Below are positions 49,001 to 55,000 of a stretch of DNA of 64,000 nt, piece after piece. The DNA comes from Telopea speciosissima (Eukaryota > Streptophyta > Magnoliopsida > Proteales > Proteaceae): contig NC_057922.1 of NCBI RefSeq assembly GCF_018873765.1, forward strand, positions 15,389,563 through 15,453,562. The letters are read 5' to 3'. The notes beneath the pieces are model-generated. The model was given only the letters and a program-made list of their open reading frames with translations, was not told the origin of the DNA and did not search any database. Every line of letters begins with the position of its first letter. The first letter of the stretch is position 1. The translations under genes and the position numbers were made by a program.

Positions 49001-52000
49001 GATTCCATGTGTTTTCATTGTAATGGACCACTTTAATGGGCCTAAAATGTGGGTACAAGGAAGGCATACCGAATTAGGCTTAGTAGTAGCTCATTTTCAT
49101 ATTTCCTAGGTTTATTTAAGAGTCTTTTCATGTTTTTAGGTAGAGGTCTAATAGTCACTAGAGTATCTCCTAGTTTTTGGTATTTGTCGTTTAGAATTCC
49201 AAGAGTTAGTTAATTTTCTTGGTTTATGTTTCCTATGTATTAGGGTGGGGTTCAATGTTTTGGGTTTAGTTCTCTGAGGTATCTTTGTTTAGGATTTATT
49301 ATCTATGTATGGGGAATTCCAAAAGGGGGTTTGGAATTCTAAGGGTTTCTTTTTATTTTGTTGTATTCAAGGTTTTTACCTCTATATAATGCATGCCTTG
49401 GCTGCTCTCAAAGGCAACCCAGAATTTCGAAAACAAATTTCCTCTTTTGAGAACCCTTGTGAGAAACAAGAGCTGTGAGACTCAGCAACCAAGGTGGGAC
49501 TCCTACGGCTGGTAGACTGGTGGGACTCCAGCTCTACAATCTAGCTATCCAATTTCATACCTACCTATTCTCTTCCAGATTCGATCTTGGCTTGCTTACC
49601 CTCTCGGGTTTGCATCATAACCTGGTCACATGGAGCAATAAGAAACAGCCCATTGTATCACAATCCAGTGCAGAAGCAGAATATCATGCTATGGCTCAGG
49701 GCATTGTGAACATTTGCAAACTGATGTGGCTTAAAGGGTTGTTGAGTGATCTGGGTGTTATCTCTGAAGCTCCCATGCATCTCTATTGTGACAATAAAGC
49801 TACTATCAGCATTACCCATAACCCTGTTCAGCATGACAGGACAAAGCACATTGAGTTCGATCGGCACTTCATCAAAGAAAAGTTAGAACAAGGCCTTATC
49901 TGTATTCCTTTTGTCAGTTCTGTTAATAAGCTGTTGATGTGTTCACAAAGGGGTTAAATTGTAAAGTGTTTCACTCACTGGTCTCCAAGTTCGGCATGTA
50001 TGATATATTTGCACCAACTTGAGGAGGAGTATTGAGATCCGTGGGATTAGCAATTTATCACTTTACATTAGGGTTTTATATTATTTTCCTTTTTCCCCTT
50101 TTTACCCTCTTGGGTTGTAATCCCATTATAAATAAAGAGGACCTCTGTCATTAGTGACAAGTCAAATCATTCTCTCAACTCTGATTCCAAACTATATACT
50201 CTATTAAACTGCTGGCCGACACGCTATCCAAACCCGGAAATTGGAAATTATAATCTCCACACAATCTGGACTGAGCTGCCTTATGATGCTCCATCAAACC
50301 AAAATAACCCGCCACATATGCAGACCAGGCTGTCTCCCACAGTAGTTGAATCCCACAATGGTACTGGGCTGGTTTTGGGGCCTTCTGCCTGTGGCTACAC
50401 ATGGACCTTTGATCTACATCAGACGACTTTGCAGGACACCCAGTCGGTGCAATGCTGTGCTGGCAATGCAATCCTAAGACTGATGACAGTGTTCAGCTCA
50501 CATGGAATGAAAGGGAAGCACAAACAGATCTGTTCAGAGAAAAATTAGCCCACTGGTTCATGACAGCTTTCTGGAAACATGTTCCTACTAGAAGCTCTGA
50601 AAAACTCTTTTCTAATTAAGATGTCACAGGCCTCTCTCCTAATCGCTAATCCTATATGGCTATATATTAATCTCTCCTTTGGAAGTGGGAGAGCATGTTT
50701 TCACGAGTTTTGAGCAATCCCTTCTTCAGTACCAAACACTCATCTCTTATGATACCCTGAACCTGTCCCAGCCAATAAATTGCCACCCTATCTGTGGTAC
50801 TAGCTACCATTCCTGTTATAAAACTCTGCAGAACATAAGGCTTTATATTTTCTGGTATCATCTTCTAACAAGGTAAATAATATTAAACATAAGGGAAAAA
50901 GAACACTAACTGCGAACATGCGGCGCGCTGCCCCTGCACCCAGACACAGGGGCGCATGAAATGACCGTCGCACCCCCATGGAAAGGCAGAAATTCCCGGG
51001 GGCACGGCGGTCATTTCACACGCCCCTGTGTCTGGGCTCAGGGGCAGCGCACCGCAAGTGCCCAGGTAACGTTCGCTTTCCCTAAACATAATTTTAAGTG
51101 CAGAAAGAAACTATAAAACTATATACTGAAACGCAGAGTGCATATTGCTAATCATTCATGACCAAATTAATCTAAGCTGCATGATATATTGAGTATTGAT
51201 CATAAGAGGATATTCATTCGCACCTTCTGAACACGCCCAAATAATGCAACTAGACGACTCTTTATATGTCTAGCACGTTGGAGATTGTGTGTGCTGGTTT
51301 TAGAGGTCAATTCATCTAAAGCTGGATATGCCTCTTGCTCCAATGTGGAGGTCTGTCATAATAAATAGAGTAATAAGCAGTTTAATGTGAAAGGCAATTT
51401 TCATCAAATATATAAAGACAAAAATAAAATATACATAAAAATACAAAATAATGAAGAACCTTCTAATAATTTGACAGAGTATACAAGAATTTAGCACCCA
51501 AATAGCTGAGACATAACCCTTTAGATAGCTTCATTGATTAAGTAGAATTTATAATCAAACATGAAACTCATATCTGTACAAGATCAGATCAGACCAGAGG
51601 TGAAGGGTAAACAATTCAGTCATGATATAAATCATAGCAACTATCTTTCAATTTTAGAGATCTGCCATTCACTTCTGCCTCTTACTTATATTAAACTCTC
51701 TTTCTTCCAGAAAATGGAAGAAGGGATTGTTGGTTATTCTCATTCCCAAGCCAAAGATGTGGCAAAGATTACTAGGCTTCTGTTTACTTACAAAATGGAA
51801 ATTCATTTATCAGGTCACACTCTGCTCTAAGCACAAATTACAGAAGAAACATATCAAAATCTCTTACAATTCTAGTATCTTTTATTATTATAGCCACTTA
51901 TTCTTCAGAGTCTCAGCATGTTAACTTCTTTCAAAATACCCATGTTGAAGCAGGCTGATAACTCACCAGAAGTTCAAATGGGCCTAGCAAATCCCCATCA

Positions 52001-55000
52001 TCATGTGGAAACAGCGTAGCTTGCCACCAGGACCTGCTGCTTCCTCCAACAATATAGTATTCCTTTTCCTCAGCGAGACAGAGAGAGAGAGTTGATTCGG
52101 AAAGATTTTCCTTGGTTGCATCTTGTTTTATTTCTTTATTTTAGAGGTTCAAAATAAGAAAAAGCTTACATTTGAATTTTTAGGAGCCGAGCCCAAGTAT
52201 TGGCTAGATATCATCATAGTTTTAAGTTTGGGTTAAAACTTCAATTTTCGAGTTTTGATCGAGACATCTTGTTTCGAGGCAAACCGAGATGAAACCAAGG
52301 TCAATACTGGTTTGGTCCAACTATCGACCCTGTTTTGAACCATGAATATAAATTACAGGTTTGATCGAAACATGTCATATTTCGACAGGTTTCAACCAAG
52401 AGCTCATAGTTTTGCAAGTTTCGACACTCTTCCTTTGGATTTTGCCAAAAACTGCACTTGATTTCTTCCCAAATTTTTATGTTCTTCTAACTCATTCAAC
52501 CCTTCTACAGCTTGGATTTGCGTAATTGGAGCTTGAAGGTAATGGTTTTTTTCCCCAAATTTTCGAAGAATTAGTACATAGATATAGTGGTTTCATTTCA
52601 ATTTTTTATACGTTGGATAGAATGGCCCAATCTACGACTTCACGGGGATGGATTATTTTTTAGGTTGTTAAATTATTTATTGAAATTTCTGATTTAAAAA
52701 TACGATTTTCCCCCAACAAATTTTTGAAAAAAATGGGGTTTTCTATAATATGTGCTGGATGGACTTCAAATTAATATATGTTAGACATCATTGGCTGATC
52801 TATGGCTTGACGGAGTTAGATTTTTTTTTCCTTTTTTATTTTTTAAATTTTTATGTTTTTCAAAATTAATTGATGAAAAAAAAAAAATGAAAAAAAAAAA
52901 ATAAGAATAATATTCTGTTTTTGCTTGAAAAATTAAAAAAAAAAACAATAAAAGTATTGAAAATATGTTTTCAGCCGAAATTGATTAATAATGTGATGTT
53001 CTTTAATTATTTTTTGTTGATTAAGTAATTACCAATTATTTTTTAAAAATTAAAAATAATTTTAATTAGATAAAATAATATAAGACTTAGAGGAAATTTT
53101 AGAATAAGCTCGGTTGCAGTTTTGGGAGCCTTATTTGATGTATGCATGTTAATAATCTTTGCGTTCTTGTTGCAACAGTGTACCAACAACAAATGCATAA
53201 TGGTTGATCGGGAAAGCGGGGACATTGCATGGAAGCATGGGATACTCCTTTCGGCCAACAAGATGACTGTGGCATAAAAATAATGGGAGGTGGGCCACTA
53301 GACTGAAGTTGCATCTTGCTGGTGGTGATAGAAATGTCATGGGCTGCACTAATGTTCCTAGTGAGATGAAGAAGGCCATGGCAACACTGATGACGGGCGG
53401 GATACAGAAAAGGATAGACAAGAGGGAAGACAGGGCAGAGTTTGAGGAAGCATGTCTAAGGAGGATCCCTGATTTAGAGGGGCAAGATTATGACAATGAC
53501 TAGACAGGTTTGGATGACGTAGTCACAGTGGCAGAGGCTGCACAATTGAGGAGAGCAAAGGAAGCGAGCAAAGCTACCTTTGTGATGAAGCAGGACAGAT
53601 TGATGCAGATGCCCAGGGGAGCTGGTTTATCTAGATAGGCTCCAGCAGAGCCAGATCCACAGCCACAAGAGAGGAGAAGGAGGAGGAGGCTGAGACTTAG
53701 AGAGCCAGAGATTCCATTGGAGGAGCCAAAGTGTGAGGGGCCCACCCCCAACCCCAGTTCATGACCCAGCCATTGAGATCCTCCATCTTTCCAAGAAAGG
53801 ACAAGAAACAGAAGAAGCTGAAACAAATGTGGACTGATGTGAAGGGGAGTATAGGGGTTGCTATCTGCCCATCTCCAAGTGGTTCTTATACCACAACATT
53901 TCAGCTCATACCATTACAAGGCCATATTATCAGAGCATGCTGGATGAGGTAGGTAGGGTTGGCCCAGTAGTGAAGGGGCCCACATCATATGAGTTATACA
54001 ATACCTATTTGCTCTACCAAAAAAAAAGGAGTCGAAGGCGACATGGGAATCATATGGTGTGACTGTGATGTGTGATGGTTGGACTGGACATACTAGACAA
54101 TCCCTCATCAACTTCATTGTATACTGTAATGGAAGGACCACATTCTTGAAGTCATTAATGCATCCAAGGAGAAGAAAGATGCATATCAAGCTGCTGCAAG
54201 AGGTGGTAAAGGATGTGGGGGTGGAGAATGTGGTATAGGTAGTCAATGACAATGGGAGCAACTTCAAGAAGGCTGGGCAAAAACTGAGGAACAATCCTAG
54301 GTATCGACTTTTCTGGACTCCATGTGCAGCTCACTGGATCAATCTCATGTTGAAGGACATGGGGAGTTATAAGCTTGTGAAAGAGGTTGTAGAGAGGGCA
54401 AGGCAAGTGACCACATTTGTCTACAATCATTGGATATGCCCTACAGATGTTGAGCAGCAAGTGTGGTTGGGTCTTGGTGAGGCCAGGGCTGACACGCTTC
54501 GCCACAAACTACACCACTCTGAAGAGCTTTGAGACGACGAAGTCTCTACTTAGGTCCATATTTGCTTCAGAAGAATTGGTTTGAGTGGCAGAAGTCTGCT
54601 TCTCGTGAAAGTCGGGCATCTTAGCGACCATTCTAGTGACAAGTTTTGGGATGACCTGAAGAGGGTCGTCATGATCTTAAAGTCGGTCGTCAAAGTGTTG
54701 AGAATGGTGGACTCACAGAAGAAGCCCACCTTACCACACTTGTGGGCAGCTATTGATTTGATGAAGATTCAAGAGGAGGAAGTGTACAGACAGCTGCCAC
54801 GAAGTACATTTTCTAGTCCTCGAAACCTAGGTTTCAATTTTGGCCCAGAAAAATTCCAGGTTTCGGTTTCGACCATGGTCGAATCCTGAAACCTAAAATA
54901 GATACTACTTTCATCTGGAAATCTTATTGTAAATTAGGATAGGAATTATAAATTGATTGGATATTAGAAAGTCTAAGATTTGTTAAAATTTAGGGTTTAA

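Larger units (their letters stand above)
45185..50178 (+). mobile_element. Copia-3: decayed Ty1/copia element in MRS2-B intron 2
   Basis: A 176-bp 5' LTR-like sequence is at 45185-45360 (TGTTGAAG to CTCTCTCA), followed by primer site TGGTATCAGAGC at 45364-45375. Most of gag is missing (45377-45830 is not recognisable). Protease, integrase, RT and RNase H fragments follow in order. A purine tract CTTGAGGAGGAGT precedes a 3' LTR-like sequence (about 50032-50178). That 3' end resembles the Copia-1 LTR (TATAAATRAAG, CCTCTGTCAT, AAATCATTCTCT) more than its own 5' LTR, so the element may be composite. A 695-bp solo LTR (48923-49617) interrupts the RNase H region. Confidence 0.8.

Noticed and set aside
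45185..50178. Treating 45185-45360 and 50032-50178 as an LTR pair
   Set aside because: The two sequences do not align beyond short AT-rich matches, so I describe the ends separately and flag a possible composite.
53914..54505. Minus-strand frames of 116-126 codons
   Set aside because: They are antisense to the decayed hAT transposase.
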